Shown here one piece after another: positions 53,319 through 61,418 of a stretch of 64,000 bases of DNA. Both the position numbers and the translations under genes were made by a program. Within the stretch, counting starts at the first letter, position 1; the number at the start of each line of letters is the position of its first letter. The stretch comes from Streptomyces sp. GESEQ-35 (GTDB lineage Bacteria > Actinomycetota > Actinomycetes > Streptomycetales > Streptomycetaceae): NCBI RefSeq assembly GCF_017948485.1, contig NZ_JAFFSX010000005.1, positions 393,118-457,117 on the forward strand. Direction: 5' to 3'. A model generated the notes under the pieces. The model was not told where the DNA came from. It saw only the letters and a list, made by a program, of their open reading frames with translations, and made no database searches.

Positions 53319-54068
53319 TCAACGCGCCGTCCAGCCTCCGTCGACGTAGAGCTCGGACCCGGTCATGAAGCTCGCGTCGTCGGACGCGAGGAACGCCACC
53401 GCGGCCGCCACTTCCTCCGGCGTGCCGAGCCGGCCCAGCGGTGTCCCTTCGACCATCGCGGTCAACCGGGGCGTGTCGCGCCAGAGTTCGCGGGACCGGG
53501 GCGTCTCGATGAACCCGGGGTGCAGGGAGTTCACCCGGACACCGCGCTTCGCCCAGTGCAGCGCGGCGTTCTTCGTCATCAGACGTACGGCGCCCTTGGC
53601 CGCGTGGTACGAGAACTGGGCGCCGAAGCCGCCGACGGTGCCGAAGATCGACGCGACGTTGACGATCGAGCCGCCGCCCGAGCGCTCGATCGCCGGGCCG
53701 CCGTACTTCATGCCGAGCCACATCCCGGTCTGGGTCACGCCGAGGACCTGGTCCCAGGAGTCCATCGTCTCGGTCTCGACGGTGTGCATCGCGGCGATAC
53801 CGGCGTTGTTGACCAGCACGGACAGACCGCCCAGCGCGGCGGTCGCCGCGGTGACGGCCTCGCGCCACGCCGACTCGTCCGACACGTCCAGGGCCAGCCC
53901 CAGGGCGCCGCCCCCGACCTCTCCGGCGAGTTTCCGGCAGCGATCGGCGTCGAGGTCGGTCACCACGACCGCCGCACCCTCGGCCGCGAGCCGTCGTACC
54001 ACGGCGTCGCCGATGCCTCCGGTGGCGCCGGTCACCAGCGCCGTCCTCCCGGTCAGCCTCGCGTGCAT
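53319..54068 (-). CDS. SDR family oxidoreductase
   Basis: 249 residues of the classical SDR type. ALVTGATGGIGDAVVRRLA is the TGxxxGxG site, followed by VVVTDLDAD (acidic, so NAD preferred), VLVNNAGIAA, catalytic Ser in IVNVASIFG and Tyr/Lys in FSYHAAKGAV, and the C-terminal SDDASFMTGSELYVDGGW. Probably a 3-hydroxyacyl or alcohol dehydrogenase. It follows the second SDR on the same strand after 52 nt, so one operon is likely. Confidence 0.93.
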   Translation of the reverse strand: MHARLTGRTALVTGATGGIGDAVVRRLAAEGAAVVVTDLDADRCRKLAGEVGGGALGLALDVSDESAWREAVTAATAALGGLSVLVNNAGIAAMHTVETETMDSWDQVLGVTQTGMWLGMKYGGPAIERSGGGSIVNVASIFGTVGGFGAQFSYHAAKGAVRLMTKNAALHWAKRGVRVNSLHPGFIETPRSRELWRDTPRLTAMVEGTPLGRLGTPEEVAAAVAFLASDDASFMTGSELYVDGGWTAR

Positions 54069-54120
54069 CGGATCCCCTTCGTCTTCACTGTCGGTGGCCC
54101 TCGGGACCGTTGAGTGGGCT

Positions 54121-54924
54121 TCAGTCCCGGGTGCCGAGCCAGGCGAGGGCGCCGCCGTCGATCACGTACGACGATCCCGTGATGAACGCCGCGTCGTCGG
54201 AGGCCAGAAAGCACGCCAGCCCGGCGACCTCCTCCGGACGGCCGAGCCGCTCCACCAACTGAGGTGAGGTGAGTTCATGCTCCATGGCGGCACGGTCCGC
54301 GGCGGCGGCGAAGTAGTCCTGGGCGAGTGGGGTGTCGATGACACCGGGACAGAAGCAGTTGCAGCGCACCGGGGCCAGGTCGACGGCGGTGACCTTGGTC
54401 AGATGGATGACGTCGGCCTTGGTGACGCCATAGGCGGGGGCGTTGGGAAAACCGGTGAGGCCGGAGACTGAGGCGGTGTTCACGATGGCGGGCCCACGGG
54501 AAGAGCGGCGCAGATGGGGTGCGGCGTACTTGGTCGTCAGCCACACCGCCTTGAGGTTGACCTCGTAGACGGCGTCCCAGACCTCCTCGGGCAGTGAGTC
54601 GACGCCACGGTCCGGTGCGGCCGTGAACGTCGTCTCGATCACACCGGCGTTGTTGACCAGAACGTCGAGTCCGTCGAAACGCTCCGCCGTACGCGCCACC
54701 ATCTCGGCGATGTTGTCGCGAACGCGCAGATCGCAGACGATCGGCTCGGCCTGCGCACCGGCGGCGCGCACCAGCTCCGCCGTCTCGGCGGCGGTCTCCT
54801 TGTTCAGGTCGGCTACAGCCACCGCGGACGCGCCCTGGCGGGCCATCTCCACGGCGATCGCCCGCCCGATGCCCTGTCCCGCGCCGGTGACGAGCGCGGT
54901 CTTGCCGTCCAAGGAACCCAGCAT
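54121..54924 (-). CDS. SDR family oxidoreductase
   Basis: 267 residues, classical SDR. ALVTGAGQGIGRAIAVEMARQG for the cofactor, VAVADLNKET (Asp, NAD type), VLVNNAGVIE, IVNTASVSGLTGFPNAPAYGVTKADVIHL with Ser, Tyr and Lys, then SDDAAFITGSSYVIDGG. Paralogous to the following SDR but only moderately similar. ATG 54924; a CAACCTGAACT element lies about 30 nt upstream and ties it to the TetR regulator. Confidence 0.93.
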   Translation of the reverse strand: MLGSLDGKTALVTGAGQGIGRAIAVEMARQGASAVAVADLNKETAAETAELVRAAGAQAEPIVCDLRVRDNIAEMVARTAERFDGLDVLVNNAGVIETTFTAAPDRGVDSLPEEVWDAVYEVNLKAVWLTTKYAAPHLRRSSRGPAIVNTASVSGLTGFPNAPAYGVTKADVIHLTKVTAVDLAPVRCNCFCPGVIDTPLAQDYFAAAADRAAMEHELTSPQLVERLGRPEEVAGLACFLASDDAAFITGSSYVIDGGALAWLGTRD

Positions 54925-54953
54925 GAGTCTGCTCCCGACTGCGTGTGGCGATG

Positions 54954-54981
54954 CAACCTGAACTTACTTCATTTCAATTGA
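54954..54981. promoter_or_regulatory. Third TetR-type element, SDR/ferritin-like divergent promoter
   Basis: CAACCTGAACT (54954-54964) is identical to 51018-51028; TGAACTTACTTCA (54959-54971) equals 51801-51813 in 10 of 13 bases, and AATTGA lies at 54976-54981. It sits between the minus-strand SDR operon and the ferritin-like gene. Confidence 0.5.
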
Positions 54982-55100
54982 GTCTAGAGTCATGGAACGA
55001 GGCCGACAAGGCTCACGACGGGCAGTGGAACGGTTCGGTGTCCGGCGGGCGTCCTCCCTCTCCAGGGCACGGTGGCCGTGTCCCGGAGAGGGGTGACCCA

Positions 55101-55832
55101 GTGCATGCGGGCGGATTCGCCAAGTGGACTCAGCGGTTCGAGGACGAGCGGGAGCGCCGGCACGCCCTGGGGGACCCGGACTGGGGGCAGCGGGCGACGC
55201 TGCATCCTGCGGTGTGGGCCGGCATCCAGCGCTTCCAGGTCGGCGAGGACGGCGACGGCGCCAACCTTGTCGCCAAGGCGGACCAGGCCGGCGACGCCGA
55301 CTACGGGCGGGCGGTCCGGCTCTTCGTCGCCGAGGAACAGAACCACGCCCGCCTGCTGGCCCGGCTGCTGGCCGCGGGTGGCATGCCGACGTTGAGCGGC
55401 CACTGGAGCGACACGGTCTTCGTACGGTTGCGGCGTCTCATGGGCCTGCGCCTGGAACTGCTGGTGCTGATGATCGCTGAAGTGGTGGCGTTGCGTTACT
55501 ACCGGGCTCTGCGCGATGGCGCCGACGACTCGCTCGCTTCTGATGTGGCGGGACGGATCCTGTCCGACGAGCAGCGCCATGTCCCCTTCCACTGCGAGCG
55601 ACTTCACGCCTCCCTGGCTGAACTGCCCCGCGCAATGCGCCGCCCGGTGATGGCCCTGTGGCGACTTCTCCTGCTCGTGGTCTGCCTCGTCGTCGCCGCC
55701 GACCACGGCTCAGCGCTGCGCCGGCTCGGCATCGGGCGCCTTCGTTTCGTGGCCGACGTCATGGCCTCGGCCGACGCGGTGGTCTCCGCGGTACTGGCGC
55801 CCCGCCCGGATGCGTGGACGAGCGGACAATGA
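55101..55832 (+). CDS. Ferritin-like domain protein
   Basis: 243 residues. Two helix pairs carry carboxylate-His metal motifs: AVRLFVAEEQNHARLLARLL (ExxH) and ASDVAGRILSDEQRHVPFHCERL (DExxH). The C-terminal part contains a hydrophobic stretch (VMALWRLLLLVVCLVVAADHG) that may associate with the membrane. Such proteins include di-iron hydroxylase or fatty-acid desaturase-like enzymes as well as iron stores. GTG 55101 has GGAGAGG nearby. Divergent from the SDR operon and ends in a strong terminator. Confidence 0.82.
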   Translation: MHAGGFAKWTQRFEDERERRHALGDPDWGQRATLHPAVWAGIQRFQVGEDGDGANLVAKADQAGDADYGRAVRLFVAEEQNHARLLARLLAAGGMPTLSGHWSDTVFVRLRRLMGLRLELLVLMIAEVVALRYYRALRDGADDSLASDVAGRILSDEQRHVPFHCERLHASLAELPRAMRRPVMALWRLLLLVVCLVVAADHGSALRRLGIGRLRFVADVMASADAVVSAVLAPRPDAWTSGQ

Positions 55833-55835
55833 CGG

Positions 55836-55874
55836 AGATCCCGGCACCGGGCCTGTGGCTCGGTGCCGGGATCT
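55836..55874. terminator. Bidirectional terminator
   Basis: AGATCCCGGCACCG and CGGTGCCGGGATCT form a perfect 14-bp stem with an 11-nt loop that can pair further (GCC/GGC). It starts 4 nt after the ferritin-like stop and faces the convergent small secreted gene. Confidence 0.85.
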
Positions 55875-55912
55875 GATTCCCGCTCTTGGTCGCCTACGCG
55901 AACGTAGCGTGC

Positions 55913-56203
55913 CTAGAAGGCGCTGTTGCTGCAGCCCATGCCCGCACCCAGGTGGGTGTCCTGGCCGCCCGAGTTGCCCTCGCCGTTGAGGCCCTGGCCC
56001 AGCACGCCGTTGAGCACCCCGACCTGCCCGAGAACGTCGAGGTTCAGGTCGTGCGACTTGCATTCGGAGCTCTGCAGGACGTTGTAGTTACCGCCCTTGC
56101 CGCCGTGACCGTCGCCGCCGTTGGCGCCGGCGGTGCCGGCGCCGAGCAGTCCGACGCTGCTGACGGCGGCGACCAGGACGGCAGCCTTGCGAAGCTTGTG
56201 CAT
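55913..56203 (-). CDS. Small secreted Gly/Asn-rich protein
   Basis: 96 residues. Signal peptide KLRKAAVLVAAVSSVGLLGAGTAGA, mature part about 70 residues rich in Gly, Asn and Leu (GGDGHGGKGGNYNVLQSSE; LNLDVLGQVGVLNGVLGQGLNGEG) with two Cys, one near the start (SECKSHD) and one near the end (GMGCSNSAF), likely a disulfide. It resembles the size and composition of Streptomyces surface proteins such as chaplins, but no chaplin signature was seen. GGAG is 7 nt before ATG. Confidence 0.75.
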   Translation of the reverse strand: MHKLRKAAVLVAAVSSVGLLGAGTAGANGGDGHGGKGGNYNVLQSSECKSHDLNLDVLGQVGVLNGVLGQGLNGEGNSGGQDTHLGAGMGCSNSAF

Positions 56204-56483
56204 GTCATCTCCGGTGAGTGAGGTGGGTGCGATCTGTAAGAGATCGACTTCGTACCGTTGCGCGGAGATTAGTACGAAATACCACAGAAGTTCCGGTATG
56301 GCGCGCCGAGCATCATGATCTTGTATCGAAATCACTCTGTGGCATCGATGTCTTCGTTGGGCCGCCGCGATCCGACACGGCGCACGGCGGTATCAAAGAT
56401 CCGAAATAGCTACCTTTTGTGTGCATATGATCACACCTAATTGCCAAGCCAGGGCTTTGTGCCCGCCTGAGAAAGGGTCAACT

Positions 56484-56669
56484 ATGCGCAGGATTCAGCG
56501 TGCTGTGGTCGTTGCGGCAGCGCTCGCGGGGCTCTCCGCCCTCGGCGCCGGCGTCAGCTTCGCCGACGACCACAAGGAAGACGCTCCGGACGTCACCGCG
56601 GTGGCCATCTCGACGGCCAACGCTGTGGCCACGTGGGACGCTCCGCACGGGGACAAGCACTCCAAGTAA
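56484..56669 (+). CDS. Small secreted peptide, paralog 1
   Basis: 61 residues. Signal peptide MRRIQRAVVVAAALAGLSALGAGVSFA, mature peptide about 34 residues, acidic then His/Lys-ended (DDHKEDAPDVTAVA ... APHGDKHSK). AAGGG is 8 nt before ATG. GTGTG-N8-CACAC (56419-56436) upstream is a possible operator. A second peptide gene with the same N-terminus follows after 18 nt. Confidence 0.7.
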   Translation: MRRIQRAVVVAAALAGLSALGAGVSFADDHKEDAPDVTAVAISTANAVATWDAPHGDKHSK

Positions 56670-56687
56670 CCAAGCGCCGAGGGGTCG

Positions 56688-56861
56688 ATGCGCAGGTTTC
56701 AGCGCGTTGCGGTCGTAGTCGTAGTGGTGACGGCCGCGGGGCGGGTGGCTTCGTACTCCGCCGCGCAGTGGGCCCCTAGGTCGCAACTGCTGGACAACAC
56801 CCTCAACTGCAAGGCAGCCCGGACGCGCGGCAGACCCCACCTGGGGGCGCGTCCGGGCTGA
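56688..56861 (+). CDS. Small secreted peptide, paralog 2 (possibly degenerate)
   Basis: 57 residues, starting MRRFQRVAVVVVVVTAAGRVAS, which repeats the MRRxQRxxVV opening of the preceding peptide. The remainder (WAPRSQLLDNTLNCKAARTR...) ends within a 14-bp terminator stem whose last base is in the TGA stop, so the C-terminus may be read past a frameshift. GAGGGG stands 3 nt before ATG. Only one Cys. Could be a recently duplicated, decaying copy. Confidence 0.5.
   Translation: MRRFQRVAVVVVVVTAAGRVASYSAAQWAPRSQLLDNTLNCKAARTRGRPHLGARPG
56815..56860 (+). terminator. Terminator overlapping the second peptide gene
   Basis: CAGCCCGGACGCGC (56815-56828) and GCGCGTCCGGGCTG (56847-56860) form a perfect 14-bp stem with an 18-nt loop. 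Confidence 0.75.
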
Positions 56862-57024
56862 AGCATTTCTCGCCGGAACGTAGCCGAAGCCGGTGTGGCC
56901 CGTGAGACGTGGAACGTTCAATATTCCGCTCACCGGGCCGCGGCTGCGCGCTGACTGTTCGGGTGCCGCCCGAGGTGCGACTCTGGGACGAGAGGTATCC
57001 GCCGAGGGAACTCGGGAGGGCACG

Positions 57025-58503
57025 ATGGGACGTGACGTGCCGGCCCTGGTGTTCACGCGGGAGGACCGCCGTCAGTACCGGGACAAGATGCACACCTGCC
57101 TCGATGTGCTGGCGCAGATGCTGCGCGAGTCGGCCTTCGAGAGCGAGCGCCCCCAGGTCGGTCTGGAGATCGAGCTCAACCTGGTGGACGACGCCGGGCG
57201 GCCGGCGATGCGCAACACCGAGGTCCTTCAGGCGATCGCCGACTCGGCCTGGTCGAGCGAGCTGGGCCGCTTCAACCTGGAGATCAACCTTCCGCCCCGG
57301 CAGCTGACGGCCGGCGGCCCCGGCGCCTGGGAGCAGACGATCCGCGACGCGCTCAACCACGCCGAGGAACGCGCCTCGGCCGTGGGTGCGCACCTGATCA
57401 TGGTCGGCATTCTGCCGACCCTGGGGGAGGCGGACGTGGGCGAGGCCGCCCTGTCCGGTGATCCGCGGTACCAGCTGCTCAACGAGCAGATCTTCGCGGC
57501 GCGGGGCGAGGATCTGCGGATCAGGGTGGACGGCGTGGAGCGCCTGTCGATGTACGCCGACGTCATCACCCCCGAGGCGGCCTGCACCAGTACCCAGTTC
57601 CATCTCCAGGTCGCCCCGAAGGAGTTCGCGGACTACTGGAACGCGGCCCAGGCCGTAGCGGGCGTGCAGATCGCCCTGGCGGCGAACTCGCCCTTCCTCT
57701 TCGGCAGGGAGTTGTGGCGCGAGTCCCGCATCCCCCTGTTCGAGCAGGCCACCGACACCCGCCCGCAGGAGATCAAGTCCCAGGGAGTACGGCCTCGGGT
57801 GTGGTTCGGAGAACGGTGGATCACCAGCGTCTTCGACCTCTTCGAGGAGAACGTCCGCTACTACCCGGCGCTGCTGCCGCTGTGCGACGACGAGGACCCG
57901 CAGGAGGCGCTGGACCACGGCAGCGTTCCGCAACTGGGGGAACTGACACTGCACAACGGCACGATCTACCGCTGGAACCGACCCGTCTACGCCGTCACCG
58001 ACAGCGGGCCGCATCTGCGCATCGAGAACCGCGTACTACCCGCCGGCCCCACCGTGGCCGACACCATCGCCAACGGCGCCTTCTACTACGGCCTGACCCG
58101 TGCGCTCGTCGACGAGGACCGGCCGGTCTGGACGCGCATGTCCTTCTCGGTCGCCGAGGAGAATCTCCACACCGCGGCCCGCGACGGTATCGACGCCCGC
58201 CTGTACTGGCCCGGCATGGGTGAAGTGCCGGTCACCGAGCTGGTGTTGCGGCGCCTGCTGCCCCTGGCCCATCGCGGCCTGGAGCTGGCCGGCCTGGACG
58301 CGACGTGGCGCGAACCGATGCTCGGCATCATCGAGCAGCGCTGCGTCACCGCCCGCAACGGCGCCCTGTGGCAGGCCGAGACGGTCCACCACCTGGAGAA
58401 GACCGTCACCTCGGACCGGCGGGAGGCGCTGCGGCTGATGACGACGACGTACAAGGACTACATGCACCTCAACGCACCCGCGCACACCTGGCCCGTGGAC
58501 TGA
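57025..58503 (+). CDS. Glutamate-cysteine ligase-like (GCS2) carboxylate-amine ligase
   Basis: 492 residues of the GCS2 family. Seen: VGLEIELNLVDDAGRPAM (the first ATP/metal Glu strand), FNLEINLPPRQL, TSTQFHLQVAPKEFADYWNAAQAVAG, AANSPFLFGRELWRESRIPLFEQ and HLRIENRVLPAGPT (ExR). These give the grasp-like active site that joins glutamate or another acid to an amine. The length is longer than YbdK-type enzymes. GGGAGG precedes ATG 57025 by 5 nt. The real substrates are unknown; mycothiol producers do not need glutathione, so a different amide is likely. Confidence 0.88.
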   Translation: MGRDVPALVFTREDRRQYRDKMHTCLDVLAQMLRESAFESERPQVGLEIELNLVDDAGRPAMRNTEVLQAIADSAWSSELGRFNLEINLPPRQLTAGGPGAWEQTIRDALNHAEERASAVGAHLIMVGILPTLGEADVGEAALSGDPRYQLLNEQIFAARGEDLRIRVDGVERLSMYADVITPEAACTSTQFHLQVAPKEFADYWNAAQAVAGVQIALAANSPFLFGRELWRESRIPLFEQATDTRPQEIKSQGVRPRVWFGERWITSVFDLFEENVRYYPALLPLCDDEDPQEALDHGSVPQLGELTLHNGTIYRWNRPVYAVTDSGPHLRIENRVLPAGPTVADTIANGAFYYGLTRALVDEDRPVWTRMSFSVAEENLHTAARDGIDARLYWPGMGEVPVTELVLRRLLPLAHRGLELAGLDATWREPMLGIIEQRCVTARNGALWQAETVHHLEKTVTSDRREALRLMTTTYKDYMHLNAPAHTWPVD

Positions 58504-58515
58504 CACCCGCCGGCT

Positions 58516-59628
58516 TCAACCGGCGGCGGCTCCTCTCCACTCCGCGGCGGCCGTCAGCGGAACGGGGACGGGTGGCTCTGCCGACGTCGTCAGCTCGATG
58601 CGCCGCCCCTCGGTCGAGGAGCGGAGCAGGGCGTCCATCGTCTCCAGCACATGCAGGGCGAGGTCACCGTTCGCGCGGGCTGCCCGCCGGCCGTCGGCGG
58701 CGATGAAGTCGAGCAGACCGACGCCCCGTGCGGCGTCGACGTAGCCGGCGGAGGGCGGGAGCGTGCGCCACTGTGTGTCGCCGAGTTCGAAGAGCCGTAC
58801 GGCACCGTCGAAGCGGTTCGGATCCGGAACCGAGAGGGTCCCCGTCTCGCCGTGGACCTCGATCGGCGCGGCTGTGGTGGCCACACCGTCGAAGCTCGTG
58901 GTGATCGTCGTCAGGGTCCCTCCCGCGTGCTCCAGCACACCGGAGACATGACTGTCGACCTCGACCGGTATCCGCTCGCCCGCGCGCGGGCCGGAGCCGA
59001 TGACGCGCTCGGTGCGCAGTCGCCCGGCCGCCCCGATGACGGCCCGCACCGGACCCAGCAGATGGATCAGGGAAGCGAGGTAGTACGGCCCCATGTCCAG
59101 CAGGGGGCCACCGCCGGCGGTGTAGTAGAAGTCGGGGTGGGGATGCCAGCGTTCGTGTCCGGGGGTGACCATCACGGCCGTGGCGAACAAGGGGCGTCCG
59201 ATGCTCCCTGCCTCCACCGCCGCCCGTGCCGTCTGGACTCCGGTGCCCAGGACGGTGTCCGGCGCGCACCCCACGCCGACGCCTGCCCGAGCGGCGGCCT
59301 CCATGACGGCGTGGGCGTCGACGAGTTCGGCGGCCAGCGGCTTCTCGCCGTAGACGTTCTTCCCGTGGCCGATGGCGCCGAGGGCGATCTCGGCGTGGGC
59401 CGCGGGGACGGTGAGATTCAGTACCGTGTCCACGTCCGGGCTGCTCAGCAACTCCTCGACGGCCGGCGCCGCTACGCCGGGCAGTTCGGCGGCGACCGCG
59501 GCCGACCGGGAGGCGTCGAGGTCGGCGACCGCGGTGACGCGCACCGCGGGGTGGCCGCCCAGCGTGTCCAGATACGCGCGGGAGATGACTCCGAGACCTA
59601 CGACGCCGATGCGGTGCGCGTCGCCCAC
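58516..59628 (-). CDS. Gfo/Idh/MocA family oxidoreductase
   Basis: 370 residues. The Rossmann domain opens RIGVVGLGVISRAYLDTL with VTAVADLDASRSAAVAAELPG, then GKNVYGEKPLA (EKP motif). The C-terminal domain shows FYYTAGGGPLLDMGPYYLASLIHLLGPV, the GGGxxxDxGxH-like metal-free sheet motif with Tyr in place of His. These enzymes oxidise sugars or inositols with NAD(P). GTG 59628 has GAGAGGGG 6 nt upstream and lies 31 nt inside the ThuA gene end, so the two are coupled. Confidence 0.9.
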   Translation of the reverse strand: MGDAHRIGVVGLGVISRAYLDTLGGHPAVRVTAVADLDASRSAAVAAELPGVAAPAVEELLSSPDVDTVLNLTVPAAHAEIALGAIGHGKNVYGEKPLAAELVDAHAVMEAAARAGVGVGCAPDTVLGTGVQTARAAVEAGSIGRPLFATAVMVTPGHERWHPHPDFYYTAGGGPLLDMGPYYLASLIHLLGPVRAVIGAAGRLRTERVIGSGPRAGERIPVEVDSHVSGVLEHAGGTLTTITTSFDGVATTAAPIEVHGETGTLSVPDPNRFDGAVRLFELGDTQWRTLPPSAGYVDAARGVGLLDFIAADGRRAARANGDLALHVLETMDALLRSSTEGRRIELTTSAEPPVPVPLTAAAEWRGAAAG

Positions 59629-60308
59629 AGCATGCCCCTCTCGATGATGGTGCGGACGCTGGGGTTCTCCAGCACGTCGAGGCTGTGCCCCGGTGTCGTC
59701 ACCACGACGCGTCCGGCGCCCCAGCGTCGGGTCCAGACCGCCGGCGAGGTGACCGGCCGGTGCCAGGGCTGCCACGGCCGGGCGGGATGGGTGGTGGTGG
59801 CCAGTACGTCGATGAGGTCGTCGTGCAGTACCCAGTACTGCTCGGTGCAGAGCTCGAAGTCCTCGATGCCCGCCGTGACGGGGTGCTCGCGGCCGAGTTC
59901 GGAAATGGTGACGGTGTGCGGCAGGAAATTGTCCTCCGCCTCTCCCTGACGTTCACACGGTTCCTTGCCGGGGTGGGTCGCGAACTGTCCTCCCACCAGG
60001 TGGAGATAGTCGGAGGAGGCACGGAACGAGTCGCAGATCCCGCCGTGCCAGCCGGTGAAGCCGGTGCCGGCCTCGACCGCCGCGCTCAGTCCCGACAGCT
60101 GCTCGGCGGTGATCTCCGACATCGAGATGCACTGGAGGACGAGATCGGTGCCGGCCATCTCGGCGGCGTCGGCGTAGATGTCGGTCGACTCCTCGATCCG
60201 GACGGTGTATCCGCTGCTGTGCAGGAAGGGCAGAAACAACTCCGTGGCCTGGACCGGCCGGTGCCCCTCCCATCCGCCTCGGACGACCAGGGCGTTCTTC
60301 CGTGTCAT
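59598..60308 (-). CDS. ThuA domain protein
   Basis: 236 residues of the ThuA (trehalose utilisation A) fold, a class I glutamine amidotransferase-like domain. Seen: ALVVRGGWEGHRPVQATELFLPFL, GTGFTGWHGGICDSFRASSDYLHLVGGQFATHP (the TGWHGG active region) and HPVTAGIEDFELCTEQYWVL, then RVVVTTPGHSLDVLENPSVR. ThuA proteins act with dehydrogenases on disaccharides; the coupled Gfo/Idh/MocA gene fits that. ATG 60308. Confidence 0.9.
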   Translation of the reverse strand: MTRKNALVVRGGWEGHRPVQATELFLPFLHSSGYTVRIEESTDIYADAAEMAGTDLVLQCISMSEITAEQLSGLSAAVEAGTGFTGWHGGICDSFRASSDYLHLVGGQFATHPGKEPCERQGEAEDNFLPHTVTISELGREHPVTAGIEDFELCTEQYWVLHDDLIDVLATTTHPARPWQPWHRPVTSPAVWTRRWGAGRVVVTTPGHSLDVLENPSVRTIIERGMLWATRTASAS

Positions 60309-60424
60309 CTTGTTCCTTCGTCGGGCGCGTAGAACGGCGTCATCACTATGCGCCTGTCGCCCGCGCCCGGAAAAGGGTTGCCGGATACACGAAAGGTTTC
60401 GCGGCCGGCCGGCCCCCACCGCGC

Positions 60425-60439
60425 CCCGAAATTCGGGGT
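60425..60439. promoter_or_regulatory. CCCCGAAATTCGGGG palindrome
   Basis: A perfect 7+1+7 palindrome between the divergent ThuA and expansin-like genes. TTGTCG (60440-60445), 18 nt and CACGAT (60464-60469) next to it form a plausible promoter for the expansin-like gene, so the palindrome could be its operator or that of ThuA. Confidence 0.45.
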
Positions 60440-60518
60440 TGTCGGCGTGCTTCCGGGTCTGGCACGATCGCTGCTTCTGTCCGTCACGGCAGCGGGTGGT
60501 GGCCGTCGAGGAGGTCCG

Positions 60519-61418
60519 GTGCACAGACGCTGGCTGTTCATATCGGCGGCCGCGGCGATCATCGTCGCCTCCCTGATCGTCGTGCTCCTCCCGGACCGCG
60601 ACGCCGACGCCGGAGCCGCCCCGGCCACACCCGTCGCCGGGTCCCGGGCGAACCGCCCGCCCGCGACGGGCTCCCCGTCCGCATCTCCCCGCGCGACGGA
60701 CACCTCGGCGAAGCCGTCGGCGAAGGAAACCCCGCCGGAGGCCTCCGCCTCTGCGAAGCCGTCGGCCACGGAGACGCCCCAATCGGCGTCCGACACCGCA
60801 CTGTTGGCCGGCCGCATACGACCCGGCGCCTCCTACCGAGGAGTCGCCACCTTCTACGACTCGGACGGCACCGGCGCCTGTCTCTACGACCCGAGCAGTG
60901 ACGTGCTGACCGGGGCGATGAACCACACCGACTACGAGTCGGGCAAGGCATGCGGGGCGTACGTGCTCGTCCGCGCCGGCAACGGAGCCTCCATCACCGT
61001 CCGCATCACCAATGAGTGCCCAGGGGAGTGCGCGCCCGGTCAGATCGACCTCAGTGCGGAGGCTTTCGCCAAGCTCGCCGCGCCCTCGGCCGGCCGGATC
61101 CCGATCACGTGGCAGCTGGTGAGCCCCAGTGGCGCGGATACGCTCTCCATCCGGTACAAGACCGGATCCAGCCGATACTGGTGCGGCATCCAGGCGATCG
61201 GCCACCGCAATCCGGTGGCCCGGCTGGAGGTCCGCGCCGGCGGCGGCTGGCGTCAACTGCCGCGAACCGAATACAACTACTTCATCTCCGAAGACGGCAG
61301 CGGGTGTGGCGGCGCGATCAGGATCACCGACATCTTCGGAGAACAGCTCACCGTCGATGGCATCGCGCTCCGGCCGGACGCCGTGCAGGCGACCCGGGTC
61401 CAGTTCGCGATCCACTGA
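60519..61418 (+). CDS. Secreted expansin-like (EXLX1-type) protein
   Basis: 299 residues. A signal-anchor or signal peptide (RRWLFISAAAAIIVASLIVVLL) is followed by a Ser/Pro/Thr linker (about 30-100), then a double-psi beta-barrel D1: YRGVATFYDSDGTGACLYD, MNHTDYESGKACGAYVLV, TNECPGECAPGQIDLSAEAFAKLA, IPITWQLVSP. D2, a Pollen_allerg_1-like wall-binding sandwich (GIQAIGHRNPVARLEVRAGGGWRQLPRTEYNYFISEDG), completes the bacterial expansin layout. Conserved Asp in QIDLS is present. It should loosen plant cell walls non-hydrolytically. GAGGAGG precedes GTG 60519. Converges on the methyltransferase. Confidence 0.87.
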   Translation: MHRRWLFISAAAAIIVASLIVVLLPDRDADAGAAPATPVAGSRANRPPATGSPSASPRATDTSAKPSAKETPPEASASAKPSATETPQSASDTALLAGRIRPGASYRGVATFYDSDGTGACLYDPSSDVLTGAMNHTDYESGKACGAYVLVRAGNGASITVRITNECPGECAPGQIDLSAEAFAKLAAPSAGRIPITWQLVSPSGADTLSIRYKTGSSRYWCGIQAIGHRNPVARLEVRAGGGWRQLPRTEYNYFISEDGSGCGGAIRITDIFGEQLTVDGIALRPDAVQATRVQFAIH

